From: Candidatus Accumulibacter conexus
GTDB lineage: Bacteria; Pseudomonadota; Gammaproteobacteria; Burkholderiales; Rhodocyclaceae
Direction: 5' to 3'
DNA: 64,000 nucleotides
NCBI GenBank assembly: GCA_017592775.1
Contig: JAGFNJ010000017.1
Coordinates: 1-64,000 of the forward strand
In this document: one piece after another, positions 46,485 through 54,620 of the stretch
Layout: every line of letters begins with the position of its first letter
Numbering within the stretch: position 1 is the first letter of the stretch
Notes under the pieces: model-generated
The model's input: only the letters and a program-made list of their open reading frames with translations
The model's database searches: none
Told to the model about the DNA's origin: nothing
Translations under genes and position numbers: made by a program

Positions 46485-47381
46485 ATGCAATCGACACTCC
46501 CATCGAACAGCACTCCCGGTCTTTCCATCCGTGCCATTCTGGGCGTCTTCAAGCTGCGCATCGGCGTCGTCATCACCTTCACCGCCCTTGCCGGACTGGC
46601 GGTCAGCACCGGTCCCTCGCTGACCCCGCTGCAGTTGCTGGTCCTGGCCCTGTCGGTGCTGGTCTCGTCGGCCAGCGCGGGCGCCTTCAACCAGTATTAC
46701 GAACACGACACCGATCACCTGATGGCGCGCACCAGCAAGCGCCCATTCGTCACCGGTCAGCTCCGCCACGGTCCCGTCTGGCTGCTGCTGATCGCCGCGC
46801 TGATGGCCCTGTCGGTCGGTGCCGCGTGGATCGCGCTCAATGCCTGGTCGGCGCTGTTCGTCTTCCTCGGCGCCTTCTTCTACGCCATCGTCTATACCGT
46901 CTGGCTCAAGCGCCGCACCTGGCTGAACATCGTCTTCGGCGGACTTGCCGGCAGTTGGGCAGTGCTCGCCGGTGCGACCGCTGCCGATCCGCAACTCGGC
47001 GCCGTGCCGCTGGCACTGGCACTGGTCCTCTTCCTGTGGACACCGCCACACTTCTGGAGCCTCGCCATCGCCTTCCGTGACGACTACGCCGCCGCCGGAG
47101 TGCCGATGCTGCCGGTGGTCGTCGGCGATCAGCGGGCCGCGAACACGATCTTCGCCAGCACGCTGGCACTGGTTGCCGCCAGCCTGCTGCCGCTGGCCTT
47201 CGGCCTCGGCCCGATCTACTTCGCCGGTGCGGCGATCGGTGGCTTCCTGTTCATCCAGAAAGCGTGGCTGCTGACGCGGCAGCCGAACCGCAAGACGGCG
47301 ATGGTCTGCTTCCACGCGTCGCTGATGCAATTGACCTTGGTCCTTTGCGCCGCCATCGTCGACACGCAGTTGCGGTTCTGA
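46485..47381 (+). CDS. ctaB: Protoheme IX farnesyltransferase (heme O synthase)
   Basis: A 298-residue UbiA-family prenyltransferase that farnesylates heme B to heme O, the precursor for the CtaA proteins. The first Asp-rich motif is NQYYEHDTDHLMARTSKRP and the second lies in FRDDYAAAGVPMLPVV. Nine helices are predicted. Its presence shows that the neighbouring enzyme uses an O- or A-type heme. Confidence 0.96.
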   Translation: MQSTLPSNSTPGLSIRAILGVFKLRIGVVITFTALAGLAVSTGPSLTPLQLLVLALSVLVSSASAGAFNQYYEHDTDHLMARTSKRPFVTGQLRHGPVWLLLIAALMALSVGAAWIALNAWSALFVFLGAFFYAIVYTVWLKRRTWLNIVFGGLAGSWAVLAGATAADPQLGAVPLALALVLFLWTPPHFWSLAIAFRDDYAAAGVPMLPVVVGDQRAANTIFASTLALVAASLLPLAFGLGPIYFAGAAIGGFLFIQKAWLLTRQPNRKTAMVCFHASLMQLTLVLCAAIVDTQLRF

Positions 47382-47401
47382 CTCGTGACGGGCGACATGC
47401 G

Positions 47402-48340
47402 GTGATTCGACCAAGCTTCCGGGTCCGGCGAACCGCTCTGCCGACAGTCCGACTGCCGTTGCTCCGGGCAGCACTGCTCGGTTTCATCGCCGCCCTGCTT
47501 CTGCTGGCCGCGAACCCGCTGCGCGCCGATGAAACGGCCGGCGACAAGCCCAAACTCACCGCCCGGCCGCAAGGCGCCAACAGCGGCCTGGCGCTGACCA
47601 CGCTCGACGAGAAGGCTGCCTTCACGCTGTCGCAGGCGGCGATCGGCAAGACGGTCGGCGATTTCGTCCTCCTTGACCGCCAGGGAAGACCGGTCGAGCT
47701 GTCGCGCTATCGCGGCAAGCCGCTCGTCGTCACCTTCATCTACACCGCCTGCTTCCAGGTCTGCCCGACGATCACGCGCAACCTGCAGAAAGCTGTCGAC
47801 ACGACGGTCAGCGTCATGGGCGCCGATCGCTTCAACGTCATCAGCATCGGTTTCAACCAGCCCTTCGACTCGCCGGCCGCACTGGCGGACTTCTCCCGGC
47901 AGTACGGCATCCGCCTGCCGAACTGGGAATTCCTCAGCCCTGCCCCGGCGATCGTCGGCGACCTGACGGCCAATTTCGGTTTCAGCTACGTCGCCACGCC
48001 GGCAGGCTTCGACCATATCAACCAGGTGACGCTGGTAGACGCCGACGGGCGGATCGTCCGCCAGGTCTACGGCGAGAAGTTCACCGCCGAAGACCTCGCC
48101 GAACCGCTCAAGCTGCTGATCACCGGCTCGGCGATCCCGCCCGAGGTCGGCACGCTGCAGGAGATCATGGAACGTGTGCGCATCCTCTGCTCGATCTACG
48201 ATCCGATCACCGGCCGCTACCGGACCAACTATTCACTCTACTTCCAGTTTGCCGGCTTCATCACCTTCGTCGGCTTCATGATCTATCTGTCAATCAATTT
48301 CTGGAAGAACCGGCGCCGCAGCGAAGGCAGGGCGCAGTAG
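47402..48340 (+). CDS. SCO1/SenC-family copper chaperone with C-terminal membrane anchor
   Basis: A thioredoxin-fold copper-delivery protein for CuA assembly. It has a signal/anchor helix (about 22-38), the copper motif CFQVC (C117, C121) and the third ligand His in GFDHINQV (near 206). Unlike ordinary Sco proteins it carries ~90 further residues ending in a second membrane helix (about 280-300, FVGFMIYLSINFW), so it is anchored at both ends. No ATG exists in frame. GTG 47402 is the best start (312 aa), with a poor ribosome binding site; TTG 47459 is possible. Confidence 0.9.
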   Translation: MIRPSFRVRRTALPTVRLPLLRAALLGFIAALLLLAANPLRADETAGDKPKLTARPQGANSGLALTTLDEKAAFTLSQAAIGKTVGDFVLLDRQGRPVELSRYRGKPLVVTFIYTACFQVCPTITRNLQKAVDTTVSVMGADRFNVISIGFNQPFDSPAALADFSRQYGIRLPNWEFLSPAPAIVGDLTANFGFSYVATPAGFDHINQVTLVDADGRIVRQVYGEKFTAEDLAEPLKLLITGSAIPPEVGTLQEIMERVRILCSIYDPITGRYRTNYSLYFQFAGFITFVGFMIYLSINFWKNRRRSEGRAQ

Positions 48341-48344
48341 CGCG

Positions 48345-48827
48345 ATGCAGCGCTTCACCATCTCGCTCGAGGCACCGCTGGCCGAGGCCTTCGACGAACT
48401 GATCCGCAGCAAGGGCTACCGCTCACGCTCGGAGGCGATCCGCGACCTGCTACGGCAGCAACTCGGTGCGCATCAGCTGCAGCGTGACGAAGCGCCCCAT
48501 TGCATCGCCGCCCTCTCCTACATCTACAACCACCACCAGCGCGAACTGGCGGAGCGCCTGACGGCACTGCAGCATCAGCACCACGACCTGACGCTGTCGG
48601 CCATGCACGCCCACCTCGACCACGACAACTGCATCGAAACGGTGTTCCTGCGCGGGCCGACGATGGCCGTTCGCGAGTTTGCCGACGCGCTGCTGGCCGA
48701 GCGCGGTGTTCGCCACGGCCAGCTCAACCTGGTACCGGCAGACATCGGGCACGAGCCGCATCAGCACCAGTCCGCGTCCGGCGCGGGCGGCATCCTGACA
48801 CACGTCCATAGCACCCCGAAGACCTGA
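48345..48827 (+). CDS. nikR: NikR-family nickel-responsive regulator
   Basis: A 160-residue ribbon-helix-helix regulator. The N-terminal DNA-binding part is MQRFTISLEAPLAEAFDELI with RSKGYRSRSEAIRDLLR, and the ACT-like domain carries the metal site residues in SAMHAHLDHDNCIETVFLRG. It begins 4 bases after the sco stop, so it is in the same unit. No nickel enzyme or transporter is nearby, so here it may sense another metal or control the surrounding operon. The tail is His-rich (GHEPHQHQ). Confidence 0.9.
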   Translation: MQRFTISLEAPLAEAFDELIRSKGYRSRSEAIRDLLRQQLGAHQLQRDEAPHCIAALSYIYNHHQRELAERLTALQHQHHDLTLSAMHAHLDHDNCIETVFLRGPTMAVREFADALLAERGVRHGQLNLVPADIGHEPHQHQSASGAGGILTHVHSTPKT

Positions 48828-48843
48828 CAGCCCGATCGTCGAT

Positions 48844-48885
48844 TTGACCCGCGTCAATTCGCCGCGCAAGGGCGACCAATATAAT
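48844..48885 (+). promoter_or_regulatory. FNR/Dnr-type box with consensus -10
   Basis: A perfect palindrome TTGAC-CCGC-GTCAA (48844-48857) is centred 29.5 bases before TATAAT (48880-48885). With the start site near 48892, the box is at -41.5, the exact class II FNR/CRP position. It lies 17 bases after nikR and in front of the cytochrome b fusion operon. Which family member binds (FNR, Anr, Dnr, NnrR) cannot be told. Confidence 0.75.
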
Positions 48886-48927
48886 CAATGGCTAATAATT
48901 ACCGGCGGCACACCTCCTGATCCTTCC

Positions 48928-50499
48928 GTGAGTTTCCACACCACTTTGCGCAAGGGCGCGAGCAGCGTCTTCCTGCGCATCGAAGAGGCTCTCGACGGAC
49001 CTTTTGGCGGCGCCGACAACCCGCTGCGCCATCTCGGCGCCCTCGGCCTCTATCTGCTCTGGATCATCGTCGGCAGCGGCCTCTATCTGTACACCGTGCT
49101 CGATACCGGCATCGACGCCGTGTACAACTCGATCGGCTACCTCTCCGTCGAGCAGTGGTACCTTGGCGGGGTCCTGCGCAGCCTGCATCGCTACGCGTCC
49201 GACGGCTTCATGCTGGTGATGACGCTGCACCTGATCCGTGAATGGTGCTACGGGCGCTACTACGGCTTCCGCCTCTATTCGTGGATCACCGGTGTGCCGC
49301 TGCTCTGGCTGGCCTACATCAGCGGCATCGGCGGCTACTGGATCGTCTGGGATCAACTCGCGCAGCTCTCCGCCACCGCCACGGCCGAGTTGCTCGACTG
49401 GCTGCCGATCTTCAGCGAGCCTTCGGCCCGCAACTTCCTCACCCCCGACTCGATCAGCGATCGTTTCTTCACCATGCTGGTCTTCATCCACATCGGCGTG
49501 CCGCTGCTGCTGATCCTCGGCCTCTGGGCGCACGTGCATCGCATCAGCCATGTCGACTACCTGCCGACGCGGCGGGTGATGCTGGCGACGCTGCTGGCGC
49601 TGATCGTCCTCTCGCTGCTGCAGCCGGCGCTCAGCAACCCGCCGGCCAACCTGGCAGTGATTCCCGGCGACCTCGACTTCGACTGGTTCATCCTCTTCAT
49701 CCATCCGCTGACCGACCTCACTTCGCCAGCGATCGTCTGGCTGCTGCTCTTCGCCCTCACCGCCCTGCTGGTCGCCCTGCCATTGCTGCCACATCCGCCG
49801 CCGGAACCGGTGGCGGTGGTCGACGCGGCCAACTGCACCGGCTGCGATCGCTGCCTTGCCGACTGCCCCTACGCGGCGATCAGCATGCAGCCGCACCCGC
49901 TGCGCCCGGGCTTCAAGCTCGCCGTCGTCGACAGTGACCTGTGTGCAGCCTGCGGCATCTGTGCCGGCTCGTGCCCTTCCTCGACACCCTTCCGCCGCCG
50001 CGAGACGCTGGTCACCGGCATCGACATGCCGCAGCAACCGGTCCATGCGCTGCGCGAGCAACTCGAACAGACACTGACGGGGCTCTCGGGCCCGCGCCGG
50101 GTCGTCGTCTTCGCCTGCGCCCGTGGGGCCGACGCCAGCGGGCTGGCGGCCGCCGATACGGTGGTCATGCCGCTGCTGTGCGCCGGCATGCTGCCGCCGT
50201 CCTTCGTCGAGTACGCGCTGCGCGGCGGCGCCGACGGCGTGCTGCTGAACACCTGCCGCCCGGGGGGCTGTGACTTCCGGCTCGGCGATCGCTGGACGCG
50301 CGAGCGCCTCGCGGGCGAGCGTGAACCGCACCTGCGGCGAACGGTCCCCGCTGCCCGCCTGCAGCTCTCTGCCGCCGCCGCCGGCGACGAAAGCACCCTC
50401 AGCGCTGCCCTGGACGATCTCAGAACCCGCCTCGACAACGAGGCTCTGGCTGGCGAGCCACTTCCACCCTATCTGCGGAGAGCCTCAAACCATGCTTAA
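48928..50499 (+). CDS. Cytochrome b - 2[4Fe-4S] ferredoxin - MvhD fusion
   Basis: A ~523-residue three-part fusion. Residues 1-290 are a cytochrome b/b6 N-terminal bundle with two bis-His heme pairs at the classical 14-residue spacing (H87/H101, H188/H202). Residues 300-350 hold two [4Fe-4S] motifs (CTGCDRCLADCP, CAACGICAGSCP). Residues 390-460 resemble the MvhD/FlpD electron-transfer domain (C397, C418, C443, C448 in CARGAD, PLLCAGM, NTCRPGGCDF). It should move electrons between quinones and a soluble iron-sulfur partner. The upstream TTG at 48844 lies inside the FNR box, so GTG 48928 is chosen; its ribosome binding site is poor. Confidence 0.88.
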   Translation: MSFHTTLRKGASSVFLRIEEALDGPFGGADNPLRHLGALGLYLLWIIVGSGLYLYTVLDTGIDAVYNSIGYLSVEQWYLGGVLRSLHRYASDGFMLVMTLHLIREWCYGRYYGFRLYSWITGVPLLWLAYISGIGGYWIVWDQLAQLSATATAELLDWLPIFSEPSARNFLTPDSISDRFFTMLVFIHIGVPLLLILGLWAHVHRISHVDYLPTRRVMLATLLALIVLSLLQPALSNPPANLAVIPGDLDFDWFILFIHPLTDLTSPAIVWLLLFALTALLVALPLLPHPPPEPVAVVDAANCTGCDRCLADCPYAAISMQPHPLRPGFKLAVVDSDLCAACGICAGSCPSSTPFRRRETLVTGIDMPQQPVHALREQLEQTLTGLSGPRRVVVFACARGADASGLAAADTVVMPLLCAGMLPPSFVEYALRGGADGVLLNTCRPGGCDFRLGDRWTRERLAGEREPHLRRTVPAARLQLSAAAAGDESTLSAALDDLRTRLDNEALAGEPLPPYLRRASNHA

Positions 50500-50989
50500 A
50501 CCCGCCGCCATCATCGGCCAGGTGATCCTCTACGGAGCCTTTGCCGCCTTCATCGGCTACTTCGCCACCTCGCCAAAATACCACCAGGTTGCCGACGACG
50601 TGGCGCTGATCAAGTTGTCGATCAGCCACCTTGGCGAGCGTGAATGCCGCAAGCGAACTGCCGAGGAACTGGCGAAGATGCCGCCCAACATGCGCGCGCC
50701 GCTGGACTGCCCGCGCGAGCGCTCGGACATCAGGCTGGAAGTGGATCTCGACGGTCAGCCCATCCTGCAGACCGTGATGCACCCGACCGGCCTCTACAAG
50801 GATGGCGTATCGACGATCTACAAGCGTTTCGAGGTGAAGGCCGGCAGTCATCGGCTCGCGGTCCGGATGAACGACAACCTCGTCAAACCGGGATTCAACT
50901 TCGTCAAGGAAGAGCAGATCAGCCTCAAGCCCCATCAGGTGATGGTGATCGACTTCAACCCCGACCGGGGTGGCCTGTTCTTCAGGTGA
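50492..50989 (+). CDS. Membrane-anchored protein linking two cytochrome b fusions (165 aa)
   Basis: A 165-residue protein with one N-terminal membrane helix (about 7-26) and a soluble beta-rich domain outside the membrane. It has two Cys (RECRKR and LDCPRERSD) and no heme or Fe-S motif. The start overlaps the upstream stop by 8 bases with GGAGAG as ribosome binding site. Sandwiched between two cytochrome b fusions, it is probably a subunit or assembly factor of that complex. I do not recognise the family. Confidence 0.8.
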   Translation: MLKPAAIIGQVILYGAFAAFIGYFATSPKYHQVADDVALIKLSISHLGERECRKRTAEELAKMPPNMRAPLDCPRERSDIRLEVDLDGQPILQTVMHPTGLYKDGVSTIYKRFEVKAGSHRLAVRMNDNLVKPGFNFVKEEQISLKPHQVMVIDFNPDRGGLFFR

Positions 50990-51051
50990 TCGCCCGTCAC
51001 GGCGAACGGCCACCCACAGACGCTTCCCCAATTTCCTGAGCTGACATCGAC

Positions 51052-52965
51052 ATGGTCAAGTTCCTGCAACAAATCCTGCGCTGGCTGTTCATGCGCGTCG
51101 AGAACATCTTCAACGTCGCTTTCGGCGACAAGATGAACCCCTTCTACCATCTGGGCACGATCAGCTTCTGGCAGTTCTGGCTGCTGCTCGTCTCCGGTCT
51201 GTACCTCTACATCTTCGCCGACACCGGCGTCCATGACGCCTTCGAGTCGGTCGAGAGCATCACCCACGACCAGTGGTGGGCCGGCGGCATCCTGCGCAGC
51301 ATCCACCGCTACGCCACCGACGGCATGATCCTGACGATGCTGCTGCACATGCTGCGGCACTTTGCCTACGACCGCTATCGCGGCTTTCGCTCGTTCTCCT
51401 GGCTGACCGGAGTCGCCCTGCTGTGGCTGATCTACATCGCCGGCGTCAATGGCTTCATGCTCGTCTGGGACAAGCTGGCACAGTTCGTCGTCATCGCCAC
51501 CGCCGAGTGGTTCGATGTCCTGCCGATGTTCAACGGCACGCTGATCCGCAATTTCCTCTACCTCGAGAGCGTCAACAGCCGGCTGTTCACGCTGCTCGCC
51601 TTCATCCACATCGGTGCGCCGCTGATCGTCGCCTTCATCATGTGGGTGCATGTGCAGCGCGTGCCGCGGGCGCACATCAACCCGCCGCGGCCGATCGCCA
51701 TCGCCGTGACGCTGATGTTCCTGGTGCTGTCGCTGGTCAAACCGATCCTCAGCCAGGGTGGCGAGGCCGACATGTCGGTGGTGCCGACGAACATCGACTT
51801 CGACTGGTTCGAGCTGCCGGTTCTGGCGCTGGTCTACGTGACCAACCCCATGCACCTCTGGTACTGGGTTCTCGGGCTGACCGCCCTCCTCCTCCTGGTG
51901 CCGTGGCTGCCGCCGAAGAAGCGCGGCTCGGCGCAGGCGCTGACCTCGGTCACCTTCCATCCCGACCGGCGGGCGGTCAGCGCCCGCTTCGACGAGACGC
52001 TGCTCGACGCCGGACTGCGCCAGGACATCGACCTGCCGTACGAATGCCGCAACGGCGGTTGCGGCGTCTGCAAGTGCACCGTCCTGCACGGCAGGGTCGA
52101 TCCCGGCCTCTACCAGCCGAGCGCGCTGTCGGCCGCGGAGCTGGCGCAGGGCAAGGTCCTGATGTGCTGCGCCACTGCGCTCGAGGACGCCGAAATCGAG
52201 TACCAGGCGAGCGCGGCGCCGAAAGCCTTCCGCGAATACACGGCGAAGGTCGTCCACCTGCACCGGCTGACGCACGATGTCATGCAGGTGCTGCTGCGAC
52301 TGCCCGACGGCGAGCAGATCAGCTTCAAGGCCGGCCAGTACGTCAACATCATTCTGGATGATGGTCAGCGACGCGCCTTCTCCTTCGCCAACCCGCCGCA
52401 CCAGCCCGACTTCGTCGAACTGCAGATCCGCCTGATGCCCGGCGGCCGCTTCACGACGCACGTCTTCGAAGCGATGAAGGAAGGCGACGAAGTCCGCTTC
52501 GAGGGACCGATCGGCGACTTCAGCCTGCGCGAGTCGGAGCGGCCGATCGTCTTCGTCGCCGGCGCCACCGGCTTCGCGCCAGTCAAGAGCATGGTCGAGG
52601 ATGCCTTCAAGCGCGGATTGAAACGCGAGATCCACCTCTACTGGGGGGTGAAGACCCTCAAGGACCTCTACCTGCCCGAGTTGCCGGCCCGCTGGGCGCG
52701 CGAGCACGCCAACTTCCACTTCATCCCCGTGCTCTCCGAGCCGGCTGCCGAAGACCAGTGGAGCGGCCGTACCGGTCTGGTGCACGAGGCGATTCTCGCC
52801 GACTTCCCCGAGCTGAAGCAGCACGAGATCTACGCCTGCGGCTCGGTGCGCATGGTCGAGGCGATCTTCCCCTTCCTCAAGCAGCATGGAGCCGAGGACG
52901 GCGCCTGCTTCTCGGATGCTTTCAGTGTGTCGGCACGCTCGATGGCGTTTCAGCCCCGGAAGTAG
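51052..52965 (+). CDS. Cytochrome b - [2Fe-2S] - FAD/NAD reductase fusion
   Basis: A 637-residue fusion. Residues 1-290 form a cytochrome b/b6 bundle with heme pairs H85/H99 and H186/H200. Residues 300-390 are a plant-type [2Fe-2S] ferredoxin (C332, C337, C340, then C372/C373). Residues 395-637 are a ferredoxin-reductase module with the FAD motif RAFSFAN, the NAD(P) motif GATGFAP and CGSVRM near the end. It can join the quinone pool to NAD(P)H in one polypeptide. A fusion of this kind was reported in the first Accumulibacter metagenome and proposed to reoxidise quinol anaerobically with NAD(P)+, using the proton gradient. The direction is not visible from sequence. Confidence 0.9.
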   Translation: MVKFLQQILRWLFMRVENIFNVAFGDKMNPFYHLGTISFWQFWLLLVSGLYLYIFADTGVHDAFESVESITHDQWWAGGILRSIHRYATDGMILTMLLHMLRHFAYDRYRGFRSFSWLTGVALLWLIYIAGVNGFMLVWDKLAQFVVIATAEWFDVLPMFNGTLIRNFLYLESVNSRLFTLLAFIHIGAPLIVAFIMWVHVQRVPRAHINPPRPIAIAVTLMFLVLSLVKPILSQGGEADMSVVPTNIDFDWFELPVLALVYVTNPMHLWYWVLGLTALLLLVPWLPPKKRGSAQALTSVTFHPDRRAVSARFDETLLDAGLRQDIDLPYECRNGGCGVCKCTVLHGRVDPGLYQPSALSAAELAQGKVLMCCATALEDAEIEYQASAAPKAFREYTAKVVHLHRLTHDVMQVLLRLPDGEQISFKAGQYVNIILDDGQRRAFSFANPPHQPDFVELQIRLMPGGRFTTHVFEAMKEGDEVRFEGPIGDFSLRESERPIVFVAGATGFAPVKSMVEDAFKRGLKREIHLYWGVKTLKDLYLPELPARWAREHANFHFIPVLSEPAAEDQWSGRTGLVHEAILADFPELKQHEIYACGSVRMVEAIFPFLKQHGAEDGACFSDAFSVSARSMAFQPRK

Positions 52966-53331
52966 CGAGACGATCGGCAACACGGCCGCCCTCGCGCAGG
53001 CAGGGCGGGGACCCTGCCGGCCCTCGTAAACAGAGAGACCCGCGGCGCGCCGTCAGGGGCGTTCGGGCCAACGCGGACAGTACGGCAGCTCGCCGCTGTT
53101 CCGAGGCCCGCCACGACACCAGGCGAGGCGAGTTCCCGGCACGCCGGCACGCTGCTGACGCGACGGCTGCTCATGACCTTGCGAGTCTTGTGATGCGTAC
53201 CCGCCCTGGTATCGTCTTCCTCCACGGACAGGCAGTGCGCTTCGAGGAAGCGGCCCGAGGCCATTTTCTGCCAGATGCGGTCACCGCGTCTTACAATGTG
53301 CGGAAAGTTTCCAACGACAGGGAGGCCACAC
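52966..53331. other. Intergenic region before the cytochrome c gene
   Basis: No gene is supported in these 366 bases. TACAAT at 53292-53297 is a likely -10 for the cytochrome c gene (start near 53304), with no good -35. I see no FNR-type box here. The ribosome binding site GGGAGG lies just before the ATG at 53332. Confidence 0.4.
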
Positions 53332-53961
53332 ATGAAGAAAGCGAATCTTGTCCGGCACCGCAGTCGCCTGCCACTTGCCGTACTGCTCCTCGGCCTGTTT
53401 CCCTTGGTGAGCCAAGCGGCCGACCGGAGCGGCAAGGAAGTGGTCGATACAGTCTGCATCGCCTGCCACGGACCGGGCAAGGACGGCGCCCCGAAGATCG
53501 GCGACCGGGCCGAATGGGCCAAGCGAGCCTCCAAAGGGTTGGACAAGCTCAATGAAAACGCCATCACCGGCGTGCGCCGGATGCCCGCTCATGGCGGCCA
53601 AGCGACTCTCACCGACCTCGAGATGACACGCGGCGTCGCCTACCTGGTCAGCGGTGGAGCAGCAACCGATCCACAGAAGCCGTACACGCCTGCCCGAATC
53701 CGTAGCGGTGAACAGGTCGTCAAGGAACGCTGTCAGGAATGCCACGCCGACGGCAAGAACGGCGCTCCCAAGATCGGTGACATCGACGCCTGGAAGCCTC
53801 GCCTGCAGAACGGCGTCGCCCCTCTGGTCAACTCTGCCATTGGTGGCCACAAGGGCATGCCGGCACGAGGCGGCATGGCGAGCCTGAGCGACGCCGAAAT
53901 CCGTGCTGCCGTCAATTACATGGTCGGCCAGACCGCGGGCGCTGCAGTGAAGCAGCACTGA
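53332..53961 (+). CDS. Periplasmic diheme cytochrome c
   Basis: A 209-residue exported protein with a signal peptide (cleaved after about SQAA, residue 30) and two similar class I cytochrome c domains of the c5 type. Heme motifs are CIACH (C42, C45, H46) and CQECH (C134, C137, H138). Probable Met ligands lie in RRMPAHGG and KGMPARGG. The repeated DGAPKIGD segment after each heme shows that the gene arose by internal duplication. It is a plausible electron donor to the CuA subunit upstream. Confidence 0.93.
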   Translation: MKKANLVRHRSRLPLAVLLLGLFPLVSQAADRSGKEVVDTVCIACHGPGKDGAPKIGDRAEWAKRASKGLDKLNENAITGVRRMPAHGGQATLTDLEMTRGVAYLVSGGAATDPQKPYTPARIRSGEQVVKERCQECHADGKNGAPKIGDIDAWKPRLQNGVAPLVNSAIGGHKGMPARGGMASLSDAEIRAAVNYMVGQTAGAAVKQH

Positions 53962-54038
53962 GCACGGAAAGAGGGCGCGGACGGGCTGGTCAGAAGCGAC
54001 AGCGAGGACCACAATCGCGCCTGCCGCGTGCAGTGCTC

Positions 54039-54620
54039 TCAGTCCCCGGCCAGCCGCAACAGAATCGGTTCCAGCGTCGCTTCGTCGAGCCGCCCCAGGC
54101 GGCTCCCCTCGAGCCGCCCGTCGCGGTCGATGACTATTGTGGTGGGCAGTCCGCGCACCTGCAGGGCGGGCGTCTGGCTGCCGGCCGCGTCGCCGACCAG
54201 CAGCGGGTAGGCCACCGGCGTCCGGCGGACGAAGGCCTGCATCTTCTCCACGTCGTCGATGCCGATGCCGACGAACTGCACGCCGCGTGCCGCGTACTTC
54301 TCCTGCAGGCGCGAGAAGGCCGGCATTTCCTCGACGCACGGCGCGCACCAACTGGCCCAGTAATTGACCACCAGCACCTTGCCGCGCCACTGCGCCATCG
54401 CCTGCGGCTTGCCGGCAAGATCGGGCAGCGTCAGCGCCATGATCGCTTCGACCGTCGCCTGCCCCTGCTCCGGCGGCAGTTTCGACGCCGCGATCAGTCC
54501 GGGCGGAATCGCGCCCGGCAACTGTGCCGGCTGCAGCAGACGGTAACCGAGCCAGCCGATCGTCGCCAGCGTCGCCACGCCGGCCGCCAGCGCCAGCACG
54601 AGCGCGGTCTCCCGTTTCAT
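54039..54620 (-). CDS. TlpA-type membrane-anchored thioredoxin
   Basis: A 193-residue periplasmic thiol-disulfide protein with an N-terminal membrane anchor (about 5-26) and a thioredoxin fold carrying WCAPC at 91-95 and a cis-Pro in RGLPTTIVI. Its ATG overlaps the stop of the upstream heme-copper-like gene by 4 bases. The pairing suggests a role in metal-site or cytochrome maturation for that protein. Confidence 0.92.
   Translation of the reverse strand: MKRETALVLALAAGVATLATIGWLGYRLLQPAQLPGAIPPGLIAASKLPPEQGQATVEAIMALTLPDLAGKPQAMAQWRGKVLVVNYWASWCAPCVEEMPAFSRLQEKYAARGVQFVGIGIDDVEKMQAFVRRTPVAYPLLVGDAAGSQTPALQVRGLPTTIVIDRDGRLEGSRLGRLDEATLEPILLRLAGD

Noticed and set aside
45182-46690. 502-codon minus-strand frame over subunit I and ctaB
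   Set aside because: It covers parts of two well-conserved genes and has shadow composition.
48844-48927. TTG start at 48844 for the cytochrome b-MvhD fusion
   Set aside because: The TTG is the first half of the FNR-type palindrome and lies upstream of the likely transcription start.
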